Shown: positions 1 to 5,110 of the stretch, one piece after another
Layout of the letters: each line of letters begins with the position of its first letter
How positions within the stretch are numbered: position 1 is the first letter of the stretch
Made by a program: the position numbers and the translations under genes
NCBI GenBank assembly: GCA_013824055.1
Contig: PNNE01000202.1
Span: 1 to 5,110, forward strand
DNA length: 5,110 nt
Direction: 5' to 3'
Source of the DNA: Rhodobacter sp.
GTDB taxonomy: Bacteria; Pseudomonadota; Alphaproteobacteria; Rhodobacterales; Rhodobacteraceae
Notes under the pieces: generated by a model
Databases searched by the model: none
What the model was told of the DNA's origin: nothing
What the model saw: the letters and a program-made list of their open reading frames with translations, nothing else

Positions 1-1121
1 TCCGAATAGACCCCGCCGTCGGAGGGCGGCTCGATCAGCGAATTCGAGCGCAGCCCGAGCGGTTGCATGTGCTGGACCTGCCTCTGGATCGCGTTGAGGC
101 TCTTCTCGAAGGCGGGCCGGTCCGCATCGGGTTTCTCGGCGATCATACGCTGAACCCGCCCGAGCTTCTCGGCATAGAGGCTTCTCAGATCCTCGAACGA
201 CTGCTCTTCCGCCATGTAGATGTCTCCTGCTCGCTCCACCTGCCCACCCCGGGCCAGCACTTCGCCCGCCCGGAAGAGCGCATCGGCGATGTCCTCGCGG
301 GCCTCCCGGGAGGCCTCCACCGCAAGCGCGTGGTAGATGGTTCTGGTATTGGCGATCTCGGCCAGTGTCCGCGTCAGGTCCTCGCCCACGCGGTCGCGCT
401 CGCGGGGCGCGCGGCCCTCATCCTTGGCAGCGTAGACCTCGCTCGTGCGGGCCGGGTAATGCACGACCCCGCGATCCACCCGGCGCGTGGCCTCCAGCCG
501 CACACCGTACTTCTCCGCCTCCTCGACCATGGCGAGGCGGAAATCGTCATAGTTGAAGCGATGGTTGCGCCCCAGGTAGAAGAACTCGCCCTCCTGCGAC
601 CGGCGGTTCAGCACCAGATGCGCATGCGGGTGATCGCGGTCCTCATGCACCGCGATGATGTAGTCGAAATGCCCCGCGTCGGTCTGGAAGAACCGCTCGG
701 CCACAGCCGTCGCGATGTCGCGCACATCCTCGCCGCGTGTGCCGATGGGGAAGGACATGAGCATATGGGTTGTCTGACCCAGCTTGGGCTTGAAACCCGC
801 ATCCCACCGCTTGGCGAAGCGCTCGGTCAGGTCCTTGATGTCGCCCGCCTCGAGCTTCGCCTTGCCATCCAGGAACCCGCTGCTGTCCACGATATGGGTG
901 GACTTGGTGGTGAGGTAGTCGAGCTGGCTCATCAGCTGCGACTTGGTATGCGTGCCACCGCTCCGGATCGCTTTGAAGACCGCCGGCCGGTGCCCCGCCG
1001 CCGCGCGCATGAGCTGGGTCTGCTTGGCGACATGCAGCCCTTGCATCGAGCCCCGGACGCGGCTCCAGCCATCCCGGAAGACCTCGCCGGTGACGGCATG
1101 GACGGCATCATTCAGCCGCAT
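1..1121 (-). CDS. virD2: VirD2-like (MOBP-type) relaxase, C-terminus beyond left edge
   Basis: This gene encodes a DNA-nicking relaxase that would cut one strand at oriT, stay linked to the 5' end through a tyrosine, and pilot it into a recipient. Reading the minus strand from the ATG at 1121 gives 373 residues with no stop before the window ends, so the C-terminal part is missing. Tyr69 in QLDYLTTKSTH is the likely catalytic tyrosine. His119 lies in TTHMLMSFP. The metal-binding signature HEDRDHPHAHLVLNR spans residues 159-173, with His159, Asp161, His164, His166 and His168; this form is typical of VirD2/Relaxase (Pfam PF03432) proteins. The start is supported by GGGAG (plus strand 1129-1133) seven bases upstream and by a 14-base overlap with the end of mobC, implying translational coupling. 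An ATG at 1111 also overlaps the mobC stop but is out of frame. Family assignment is firm; the exact MOB subclass is inferred from motifs. Confidence 0.93.
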   Translation of the reverse strand, partial: MRLNDAVHAVTGEVFRDGWSRVRGSMQGLHVAKQTQLMRAAAGHRPAVFKAIRSGGTHTKSQLMSQLDYLTTKSTHIVDSSGFLDGKAKLEAGDIKDLTERFAKRWDAGFKPKLGQTTHMLMSFPIGTRGEDVRDIATAVAERFFQTDAGHFDYIIAVHEDRDHPHAHLVLNRRSQEGEFFYLGRNHRFNYDDFRLAMVEEAEKYGVRLEATRRVDRGVVHYPARTSEVYAAKDEGRAPRERDRVGEDLTRTLAEIANTRTIYHALAVEASREAREDIADALFRAGEVLARGGQVERAGDIYMAEEQSFEDLRSLYAEKLGRVQRMIAEKPDADRPAFEKSLNAIQRQVQHMQPLGLRSNSLIEPPSDGGVYS

Positions 1122-1689
1122 GCGCAAACTCCCGCAGCGCGGCCGTGGCCTCGAGCTGCATCGCAGTGCGACGACGTCTGATCGCCAAATCGATCTCGTC
1201 GGCGGCATCGAGGATGAACCGCGCCAGCCCGCGCATCTGCGCAAGCCGCAGTTCCGAAAACTCTGGGCCAGCCCCCTGCCCTTGCCTGTTGGCCAGCGTC
1301 ATCTGCTTGGCGATCTGCGCAACCCCGTTGCCGACCTCGTGCAGCGAGGCGCGGTAGCGCGCCATCTCGGCCGCCAACTGCGCGTCCGGAACGAACACCC
1401 CACCTGCCGCCTGAATCAGCCGCCGCAGGCCCTCGGCCCGGCTCTCGATCCCGGCGGAGGCCAGCACCGCGTCGAGGGCTGCGAGCTCTGCAGTGGTCAC
1501 CTTCACACTGACAGCGGAGACCGGGATCGCGGCATCTGCCTGGCGCTCGGCATCGGCTTTCAGGACGTAGCGCACGGCCCGCGCCGTCACCCCGAACTGC
1601 GTCGCCAGATCGGTCGTCGACACACCCTCCGCGGCCTCGCGGACGATCTGCATCTTCTCCAACTCTGTCAGGCGCTTTGCTCGGGACAT
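1108..1689 (-). CDS. mobC: MobC/VirD1-like relaxosome accessory DNA-binding protein
   Basis: This 193-residue protein probably binds oriT and helps the relaxase reach its nick site. Residues 9-44 (LTELEKMQIVREAAEG...TARAVRYVL) look like a helix-turn-helix. Residues 58-96 (from SAVSVKVTTAEL to RLIQAAGG) resemble a ribbon-helix-helix. VGNGVAQIAKQM at 119-130 matches the conserved core of MobC proteins (Pfam PF05713, usually GNNLNQIA...). The C-terminus is helical and charged. I chose the ATG at 1689, with AGGGGG 12 bases upstream. An in-frame GTG at 1719 would add ten residues but lacks a good Shine-Dalgarno and would put the putative nic site inside the gene. It is directly upstream of, and overlaps, the relaxase gene, and its likely promoter lies inside the inverted repeat, which fits autorepression. 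Confidence 0.85.
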   Translation of the reverse strand: MSRAKRLTELEKMQIVREAAEGVSTTDLATQFGVTARAVRYVLKADAERQADAAIPVSAVSVKVTTAELAALDAVLASAGIESRAEGLRRLIQAAGGVFVPDAQLAAEMARYRASLHEVGNGVAQIAKQMTLANRQGQGAGPEFSELRLAQMRGLARFILDAADEIDLAIRRRRTAMQLEATAALREFAHAAE

Positions 1690-1706
1690 GCGGAAGAAAG
1701 ACCCCC

Positions 1707-1718
1707 TATTTCCTGCCA
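1707..1718 (+). other. putative oriT nic site (T-border/IncP-like)
   Basis: The plus strand reads TATTTCCTGCCA. The Agrobacterium left-border core, read as the nicked strand, is TATATCCTGCCA, so 11 of 12 bases match; it also resembles the RK2 core TATCCTG|C. By analogy the cut would fall between G1715 and C1716 on the plus strand. The site lies just upstream of mobC and the VirD2-like relaxase, where MOBP nic sites are expected. With this polarity the mob genes would be transferred last, the usual arrangement. The match is short and no cleavage evidence exists. Confidence 0.55.
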
Positions 1719-1739
1719 CCTTCCACCAAGGCTGCCCCC

Positions 1740-1768
1740 ACCTTACGTTTGTATAACTGGTGCGTCAA
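1740..1768 (-). promoter_or_regulatory. candidate mobC-relaxase promoter
   Basis: On the minus strand TTGACG (plus 1763-1768) is followed after 17 bases by TAAGGT (plus 1740-1745), a reasonable sigma-70-type -35/-10 pair. It points to mobC, with the start codon about 50 bases beyond the -10. The -10 lies in the left arm of the inverted repeat, so a protein bound there would block it. Confidence 0.4.
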
Positions 1769-1777
1769 TCATATACT
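1749..1777 (+). promoter_or_regulatory. candidate rightward promoter in the oriT spacer
   Basis: The plus strand has TTGTAT (1749-1754), a 17-base gap and TATACT (1772-1777). The -10 matches TATAAT at five of six positions; the -35 is weak. It would read into the 1804-2253 stretch and the possible small gene starting at 1947. It overlaps the leftward candidate promoter, so the two would be divergent and mutually exclusive. Confidence 0.25.
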
Positions 1778-1924
1778 CGCGTAAGGTGGGGGCAGCCTTG
1801 GTGTCCGTTTCCCCCGCGGCCCGTAGGGACGCGGGGCTCTCGCCTCTCTCACAAGAACGGCCCGCTCTGCGGTCCGCCCCCCGTGGCCCTTGAGGGACGA
1901 ACGCGGTCGTGGCTCGTGTGAGTT

Positions 1925-1941
1925 ATAGAAAAGGGTTCTAT
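1925..1941. repeat. small palindrome over a possible ribosome binding site
   Basis: ATAGAA (1925-1930) and TTCTAT (1936-1941) are perfect reverse complements around AAGGG. The AAAAGGG here would be a Shine-Dalgarno for the ATG at 1947, eleven bases on. The element could be an operator for a dimeric repressor or an RNA hairpin hiding the ribosome binding site. A six-base arm can arise by chance. Confidence 0.3.
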
Positions 1942-1946
1942 CGCTC

Positions 1947-2239
1947 ATGCGCTGGAACCGGACGCAAGCCGCCTGGCCGGAGTCCAGCTATGACCGCGCA
2001 GCCGGCGACCCTCTCGAGCGGCGGTTCCTCCCGAAGCCCGGCGAGATCCGCGGCACCGTCCGCGATGGGACTGGCGACGCGGGCGACCGCTTGCGCATCG
2101 ACAGCCCGGGATCTGCGGGATCTCGTCGAGATGGCAGAGTTGAGCAGAACTGGTGCGCGGCAGCATCCGGGGTACGGGCTACGGCTGTCGGCCAGATGAC
2201 TACGGGAAGGTGTGGGTCGCTGATGTGGAGCCAGCGTGA
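1947..2239 (+). pseudogene. possible small or decayed plus-strand gene
   Basis: I do not recognise this protein. From the ATG at 1947 the first 54 codons have about 89% G or C at third positions, against roughly 70% and 61% at positions one and two, the profile of a genuine gene in GC-rich DNA. The peptide begins MRWNRTQAAWPESSYDR. After about 2108 this bias collapses in that frame, although the frame stays open to 2276. Gene-like codons then continue in the second frame (ARDLRDLVEMAEL, about 2103-2140) and in the third (LVRGSIRGTGYG... to VADVEPA, ending at a TGA at 2237-2239). This could be a gene broken by two indels, or a short real gene followed by chance open frames. AAAAGGG lies upstream of the start. 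It would converge on vapC. Confidence 0.25.
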
Positions 2240-2253
2240 TGGTTCGGTTGATC

Positions 2254-2634
2254 TCAGCCGTTCGTCTTCGGCATGAAGTCCACGCCTGGCAGCCCTTCGA
2301 AATGCGCATCGCACGTCAAGAGCGTCGCGCCCCGGGCCTGTGCGGTGGCAAAGATGATCGCATCAGCCGTCGCAAGCTTGTGCGTGCGGCAGGCGTCAGC
2401 AGCCGCGAGCGCGATCTCGGTGTCCAGCGGGACAACCTGACAGACTTGGGTGAAGGCGATCACCTGGTCCGCCTTGTCCTCTCCGACTTCACGCGTCGTC
2501 CACTTCGCAAGTTCCAGCTGGACCATGGTTGGCACGAGCCAGTCGGACTGCTGTGGCAAACGCTCCGAGAGCCGTTCCCCGGTCGGCGACCCGATCAGCC
2601 ATTCGATCCAGGCGGAGGTGTCGACCAGCACCAT
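2254..2634 (-). CDS. vapC: VapC-type PIN-domain ribonuclease toxin
   Basis: This 126-residue protein is a PIN-domain toxin; the family cuts tRNA or rRNA when released from its antitoxin. The four acidic residues expected for metal binding are visible: Asp5 in VDTSAWIE, Glu41 in MVQLELAKW, Asp91 in ATADAII and Asp109 in TCDAHF. The length is normal and nothing is missing, so it is probably active. Its ATG shares one base with the stop of the upstream antitoxin gene (TGATG), which implies coupled translation from one transcript. Its RNA target cannot be read from sequence. Such modules commonly stabilise plasmids and ICEs by killing cells that lose them. No convincing terminator follows the gene. 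Confidence 0.93.
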   Translation of the reverse strand: MVLVDTSAWIEWLIGSPTGERLSERLPQQSDWLVPTMVQLELAKWTTREVGEDKADQVIAFTQVCQVVPLDTEIALAAADACRTHKLATADAIIFATAQARGATLLTCDAHFEGLPGVDFMPKTNG

Positions 2635-2846
2635 CAGAAACGGTCGGACCGGTCACGATAGTCCGTCGCGGTAGCGCCGCGGGCGAGGCCCTTCAAGGCC
2701 TCGCGCTTAGGTACGGGAACCAGCAAGACACCCGTGCCCTTCGGGATGAAGGCAAAGGTGAGACCAGCCTCCCAGTGCTGGGCGGTGCGGATGGCCTTGG
2801 GGATCGAGATCTGGAACTTCGACGACAGTGTGGCTGTCTCGGACAT
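2634..2846 (-). CDS. vapB: VapB-type AbrB-family antitoxin
   Basis: This 70-residue protein is the cognate antitoxin of the adjacent PIN toxin. Residues 4-45 form an AbrB/SpoVT-like swapped-hairpin DNA-binding domain, with SSKFQISIPKAIR at 8-20 matching the family pattern SSKGQVTIPK except for Phe where Gly is usual. The C-terminal part (GLARGATATDYRDRSDRF) is polar and charged and would be the flexible tail that wraps the toxin. The ATG at 2846 has AAAGG about seven bases upstream and a good promoter further up. Antitoxins of this type normally bind their own promoter with the toxin and repress it. Type II assignment rests on both partners being recognisable. Confidence 0.92.
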   Translation of the reverse strand: MSETATLSSKFQISIPKAIRTAQHWEAGLTFAFIPKGTGVLLVPVPKREALKGLARGATATDYRDRSDRF

Positions 2847-2856
2847 TGTCGTACCT

Positions 2857-2877
2857 TTCTTTTAACGATGCAAAGAA
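2857..2877. promoter_or_regulatory. candidate vapB operator
   Basis: TTCTTT (2857-2862) and AAAGAA (2872-2877) form an inverted repeat with a nine-base spacer. It covers the predicted transcription start and touches the -10 of the vapBC promoter, the expected place for autorepression by a VapB-VapC complex. The arms are short and AT-simple, so the call is tentative. Confidence 0.35.
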
Positions 2878-2904
2878 CGTAAGAGTGTGTCCCTGCATAG
2901 TCAA
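2876..2904 (-). promoter_or_regulatory. vapBC promoter
   Basis: On the minus strand TTGACT (plus 2899-2904) and TACGTT (plus 2876-2881) are 17 bases apart, the optimal sigma-70 spacing, with five of six matches in the -35. Transcription would start near 2869, about 23 bases before the vapB ATG. It lies downstream of the terminator of the DUF2493 gene, so vapBC has its own transcript. Confidence 0.65.
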
Positions 2905-2981
2905 GTTTGTTCTCCCACCCGGACGCGCTCCTGACGCATCGCGCGGGGCTGCCGTTCCGAGACTGCATTCCCCGCGCATAG

Positions 2982-3004
2982 AAAAAGGGGGCTCACGCCC
3001 CCTT
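2982..3004 (-). terminator. intrinsic terminator of the DUF2493 gene
   Basis: On the minus strand AAGGGGGC (plus 2997-3004) pairs perfectly with GCCCCCTT (plus 2985-2992) around a GTGA loop, followed by a run of T (plus 2982-2986). The eight-pair GC-rich stem and T-tract make a classic rho-independent terminator. The last codons of the gene form one arm and its TGA stop lies in the loop. Confidence 0.85.
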
Positions 3005-3925
3005 CTCGAACTTCATGACCGGGATGCCCAGCTTCTTTGCCTTGTCGGCGAGGTTCTCCTGGATGCCATTGCCCGGGAAGACGAGAACACCCACGGGCAG
3101 CACGTCCAGCATCGCGTCGTTGCGCTTGAAGGGGGCGGCTTTTGCATGCTTGGTCCAGTCGGGCTTGAAGGCAACCTGCGTCACGCCCCGGGCTTCGGCC
3201 CATTTGGCGGCGATGAGCTCTGCGCCCTTCGGGCTTCCTCCGTGCAGAAGGACCAAATCGGGGTACTTGGTCCGGACCTGGTCGAGCTTACCCCAGATCA
3301 GTCGGTGATCGTTGAAGTCGGTCCCGCCAGTGAGGGCGACCTTGGGGCCTGCCGGAAGCATCACCTCAGTCTCCGCGCGGCGCTTGGCGGCCAGGAAGTC
3401 GCGGCTGTCAATGAGCGCCGCGGTCATGTGCTGGCGGTTCACCATCGAGCCGGTGCGGGGGCGCCAGGCAGAGCCCGTGTGATGGACAAACTCGGTCGCG
3501 GCGTGATCGCGCATCATGTCCATACAGTTGCGCCGTTCAATCAGGGTCAGGCCTTCGGCCGTGAGGCGCTCGAGTTCGGTGGATTTCACCTCGGAGCCGT
3601 CCTGCTCGCGCTGGAGGCGGCGCTGTGCCTGTTCGTTCTCATCGAGCGACCGCTCGATTCGAGCCGTGGCGCGGTGAAAGAGGTTGACTTGGCCCCAGAG
3701 CACCTCTTCGAGGTCGGGTTCCATGCGGGTTTCTTCCAAGGTCGCGACGAGGGCATCGAAGATGTCGGCGACGGCGACCGCAAGGCGCTGCCCATCGGGC
3801 ATCGGGCGGGGATCGGGCTCGTCAAAGGGGCGGTAGCCATAGAGCTGCAGCTCGTCGAGCGCATGGGCGGTCTGGGATGCGGTGTGGGCGGGTTCATACG
3901 CGTCGTCGTGGGTGTGGATCGTCAT
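2993..3925 (-). CDS. DUF2493 (YspA/YpsA-like SLOG domain) protein
   Basis: This 310-residue protein has two parts. Residues 1-190 are polar, with a charged helical, probably coiled-coil stretch around 85-150. Residues 194-307 are a DUF2493 domain of the SLOG superfamily, a Rossmann-like fold thought to bind nucleotide-type ligands. Visible motifs are the glycine-rich VALTGGTDFND (196-206), LLHGGSPKGAE (226-236), Trp257, KRND (267-270) and VFPGN (282-286). No reaction is established for this family, so none is assigned. The start is well supported: GGAGG (plus 3935-3939) lies nine bases upstream of the ATG. It sits downstream of the toprim gene across a 365-base gap and ends in its own terminator. 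The pairing of such genes with toprim proteins on alphaproteobacterial mobile elements suggests a role in element maintenance or establishment, which is inference. Confidence 0.88.
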   Translation of the reverse strand: MTIHTHDDAYEPAHTASQTAHALDELQLYGYRPFDEPDPRPMPDGQRLAVAVADIFDALVATLEETRMEPDLEEVLWGQVNLFHRATARIERSLDENEQAQRRLQREQDGSEVKSTELERLTAEGLTLIERRNCMDMMRDHAATEFVHHTGSAWRPRTGSMVNRQHMTAALIDSRDFLAAKRRAETEVMLPAGPKVALTGGTDFNDHRLIWGKLDQVRTKYPDLVLLHGGSPKGAELIAAKWAEARGVTQVAFKPDWTKHAKAAPFKRNDAMLDVLPVGVLVFPGNGIQENLADKAKKLGIPVMKFEKGA

Positions 3926-4290
3926 CGGTTCTTGCCTCCGGGCCTATTCGTCCGCGCGTCATCCCGCGCGGCCTTCATGGGCTGCGAAAGCCGGCACGGG
4001 GGACGCCCCTTCACCCCCTTTCGGGGCCGGAACGCATGTGGAGGAGGACGGGGGGCGGCTGATTTGTCTCGCGATGCAAAGGCGGGGCGAGCCCCGCCGG
4101 CGGAAATCAGTCGCCCCCCGCCCTTGAAGGGGCGGCCCCTTTGACGGCCGCCTGCCCATCTCTTGAAGGCCGCTCGGGTGACGGGTGGATGAGATTCACC
4201 CGGGAAGAGGCAAGTGTGACGAACCACAGCCAAGACAGGGTTCCGTGACCCCTGCCCCGCTGTCCCTCGCACGCCCCTGCGCGATGCTGC
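3926..4290. other. 365-base gene-poor region rich in hairpins
   Basis: Between the toprim stop and the DUF2493 start I find no supported gene. The region instead holds a series of GC-rich inverted repeats: CCGCGCG/CGCGCGG (3952-3958 with 3965-3971); a compound structure at 3991-4030, where CCGGC/GCCGG closes two small hairpins (GGGG-ACG-CCCC and CCCC-TTTC-GGGG); a 72-base stem-loop at 4049-4120; AAGGGG/CCCCTT (4127-4132 with 4136-4141); and CGGGTG/CACCCG (4182-4187 with 4197-4202). None is followed by a T-tract. I found no convincing promoter for the DUF2493 gene. Confidence 0.65.
4049..4120. repeat. large imperfect stem-loop with a nested GC hairpin
   Basis: Arms 4049-4065 and 4104-4120 pair over 17 positions with a single mismatch (G4058 opposite T4111). 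Between them GGCGGGGC (4081-4088) and GCCCCGCC (4091-4098) form a second perfect hairpin. The mismatch is a tolerable G-T in the plus strand but an A-C in the minus strand, so the plus strand folds slightly better. There is no T-tract, so it is not an ordinary terminator. Confidence 0.7.
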
Positions 4291-5110
4291 TCAGGCGAAC
4301 AGGCGATGCCGATCCTCGCGCCCAATCTGCCCTGCCAGATGCTGGCGCAGCGCCTCCTTGCCGTACGCCCGGAGATCATCGTTGAAATCCCCGAGCCGCG
4401 GCTCCAGCACCCGAACGGCAATCCCGACCTCGGTGGCTCTGGCGCTCAACCTCTCTGCCGCGCGTTGCCCAGCCGGATCGCGGTCGATGGCGATGTAGAG
4501 GCGCTGCACCCCCTCCGGCAGCAGGACGGCCCCGAGGTGTCCCGACGAGAGCGCGGCCCAAACGGGCTGGCCGGGCACGGCCTCGACGAGGGACAGCATG
4601 GTCTCGATGCCCTCGCCGACCACGAGGATGTCGTCATGCGGGGTCAGCCTGACGGCATTGCCGAGGAGGTGACCCATCGCACGCCGCTGCGTCTCGACTC
4701 GCGCCTTCCCCTGTCCGTCAGGCGCCAGCCAGGTACGATGCACGCCTTGGCACAGGCCTGCCCCATCGGTGACCGCAGCGATCAGCGCCGGTCTGGGCAT
4801 GCTCCGGGTCTGGCCCTCATCCCGATGCCAGCACTTCGGGTGGAAGCGCAGGGCGATCATCCTGCTGCCTTGGGTCAGGCCCCGGGAGCGGAGGTAGGTG
4901 TCGGCAAGCGTGCCTGCGACCGGCATGGAGGCTGCGAACAAACGCGCCGCCGCCGCTGGTGTGCCACCGGGGGCTTTGGCCTTCTTCGGCATTGGCGCAT
5001 CTGGGAGGACCGGCTGCGGACGGCCAAGATGCGCCCGGGCCTCGGCCAGAAGGTCGGGAAAGCGGGAGATCCCGGTCCTCTCGCGGATGATGTCGAGAAG
5101 ATCGCCATGC
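4291..5110 (-). CDS. toprim-domain primase-like protein, N-terminus beyond right edge
   Basis: The minus strand is open from the right edge to the TGA at 4291, giving 272 C-terminal residues. The first residues in the window (HGDLLDIIRERTGISRF...EARAHL) resemble the stretch just after a CHC2 zinc finger in DnaG-like plasmid primases. A toprim domain follows at about 155-255: Glu166 in LVVGEGIET, Asp209 and Asp211 in IAIDRDPAG, and GDFND at 240-244, the acidic residues that bind metal in primases and topoisomerases. The ATG at 4992 is internal; coding-like sequence continues upstream of it without a stop. The likely role is priming DNA synthesis on the element, for example after transfer, but catalysis is not shown. 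The upstream zinc-finger part must be seen to be sure. The stop is followed by the hairpin-rich gap leading to the DUF2493 gene. Confidence 0.9.
   Translation of the reverse strand, partial: HGDLLDIIRERTGISRFPDLLAEARAHLGRPQPVLPDAPMPKKAKAPGGTPAAAARLFAASMPVAGTLADTYLRSRGLTQGSRMIALRFHPKCWHRDEGQTRSMPRPALIAAVTDGAGLCQGVHRTWLAPDGQGKARVETQRRAMGHLLGNAVRLTPHDDILVVGEGIETMLSLVEAVPGQPVWAALSSGHLGAVLLPEGVQRLYIAIDRDPAGQRAAERLSARATEVGIAVRVLEPRLGDFNDDLRAYGKEALRQHLAGQIGREDRHRLFA

Larger units (their letters stand above)
1724..1803. repeat. 24-bp perfect inverted repeat with 32-bp spacer, probable oriT core
   Basis: Positions 1724-1747 and 1780-1803 are perfect reverse complements over 24 bases (left arm starts CACCAAGGCTGCCCCC, right arm ends GGGGGCAGCCTTGGTG). 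The 32-base spacer is AT-rich and contains a second five-base pair, GTATA (1751-1755) with TATAC (1772-1776). There is no T-tract on either side, so it is not an intrinsic terminator. Its place eight bases from the putative nic site and upstream of mobC suggests a MobC/relaxase binding site within oriT. An operator for mobC alone, or a site-specific recombination site, are alternatives. Confidence 0.7.
1804..2253. other. stretch without a confident gene between oriT and vapC
   Basis: This 450-base region has several overlapping open frames on both strands, none with a recognisable domain. 1804-1920 looks non-coding. 1925-1941 holds a small palindrome. 1947-2108 has gene-like codon composition on the plus strand and is described separately. 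I see no tRNA, transposase fragment or clear intrinsic terminator in it. After nicking it would be the first DNA to enter a recipient if the nic assignment is right. Confidence 0.5.

Noticed and set aside
63..1181. 372-codon plus-strand open frame
   Set aside because: It is antisense to the relaxase, whose minus-strand product carries clear catalytic motifs; the plus-strand peptide has no recognisable domain.
1690..1719. Extended GTG start for mobC
   Set aside because: It lacks a well-placed ribosome binding site and would put the putative nic site inside the coding region; the ATG at 1689 is better.
1724..1803. Inverted repeat read as insertion-sequence ends or as a terminator
   Set aside because: The arms enclose only 32 bases with no transposase, and no T-tract follows either arm.
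943..1893. 316-codon plus-strand open frame
   Set aside because: It overlaps mobC, the start of the relaxase and the inverted repeat on the opposite strand, and its composition is not protein-like.
2236..2661. 141-codon plus-strand open frame
   Set aside because: It is antisense to vapC, which has all four PIN acidic residues.
2828..4144. 438-codon plus-strand open frame
   Set aside because: It is a mirror of the DUF2493 gene produced by GC-rich third positions; it also crosses the terminator, the hairpin cluster and the vapB promoter.
3922..4272. 116-codon minus-strand open frame ending in an ATGA overlap with the DUF2493 start
   Set aside because: The overlap is suggestive of coupling, but the peptide is Arg/Pro/Gly-rich, crosses every hairpin of the gap and resembles no family. 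The DUF2493 gene has its own strong GGAGG.
4990..4992. ATG as the true start of the toprim gene
   Set aside because: The frame stays open to the window edge and the upstream residues look like the region following a CHC2 zinc finger, so this methionine is internal.
1..5110. CRISPR array, tRNA or rRNA genes
   Set aside because: I saw no regularly spaced direct repeats and no tRNA or rRNA-like sequence on either strand.

Overview
The window looks like part of a conjugative or mobilizable plasmid, or an integrative conjugative element, from a GC-rich alphaproteobacterium, probably in the Rhodobacterales or a related group. The evidence is very GC-rich third codon positions, a VirD2-type relaxase paired with a MobC/VirD1-type accessory protein, and a toprim primase-like gene next to a DUF2493 gene, a pairing I associate with alphaproteobacterial plasmids and ICEs. 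No replication or T4SS gene lies in the window, so plasmid and ICE cannot be told apart. The host group is an inference from gene content.

All five confident genes are on the minus strand. From left to right they are: the N-terminal 373 residues of a VirD2-like relaxase that runs off the left edge (1-1121); a MobC/VirD1-like DNA-binding protein whose end overlaps the relaxase start by 14 bases (1108-1689); a vapBC toxin-antitoxin pair (2254-2846) with a clear promoter; a DUF2493/SLOG protein (2993-3925) ending in a strong intrinsic terminator; and the C-terminal 272 residues of a toprim, primase-like protein that enters from the right edge (4291-5110).

Between mobC and vapC (1690-2253) is a putative oriT. 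It has a sequence close to the Agrobacterium T-DNA border/IncP nic site at 1707-1718, then a perfect 24-base inverted repeat (1724-1747 / 1780-1803) around an AT-rich spacer holding candidate promoters in both directions. To its right, 1804-2253 holds no confident gene, but 1947-2108 on the plus strand has gene-like codon composition that then breaks up between frames, suggesting a small or decayed gene. A second gene-poor stretch (3926-4290) is dense with GC-rich hairpins.

Working model (inference): MobC binds the inverted repeat, represses the mobC-relaxase promoter, and recruits the relaxase, which nicks the plus strand at 1715/1716. The plus strand then enters the recipient with vapBC, DUF2493 and toprim in the leading region and the relaxase gene last. 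Because those genes are read from the minus strand, the entering plus strand would be their template. I see no clearly new defence or catalytic system; the most interesting material is the non-coding DNA.
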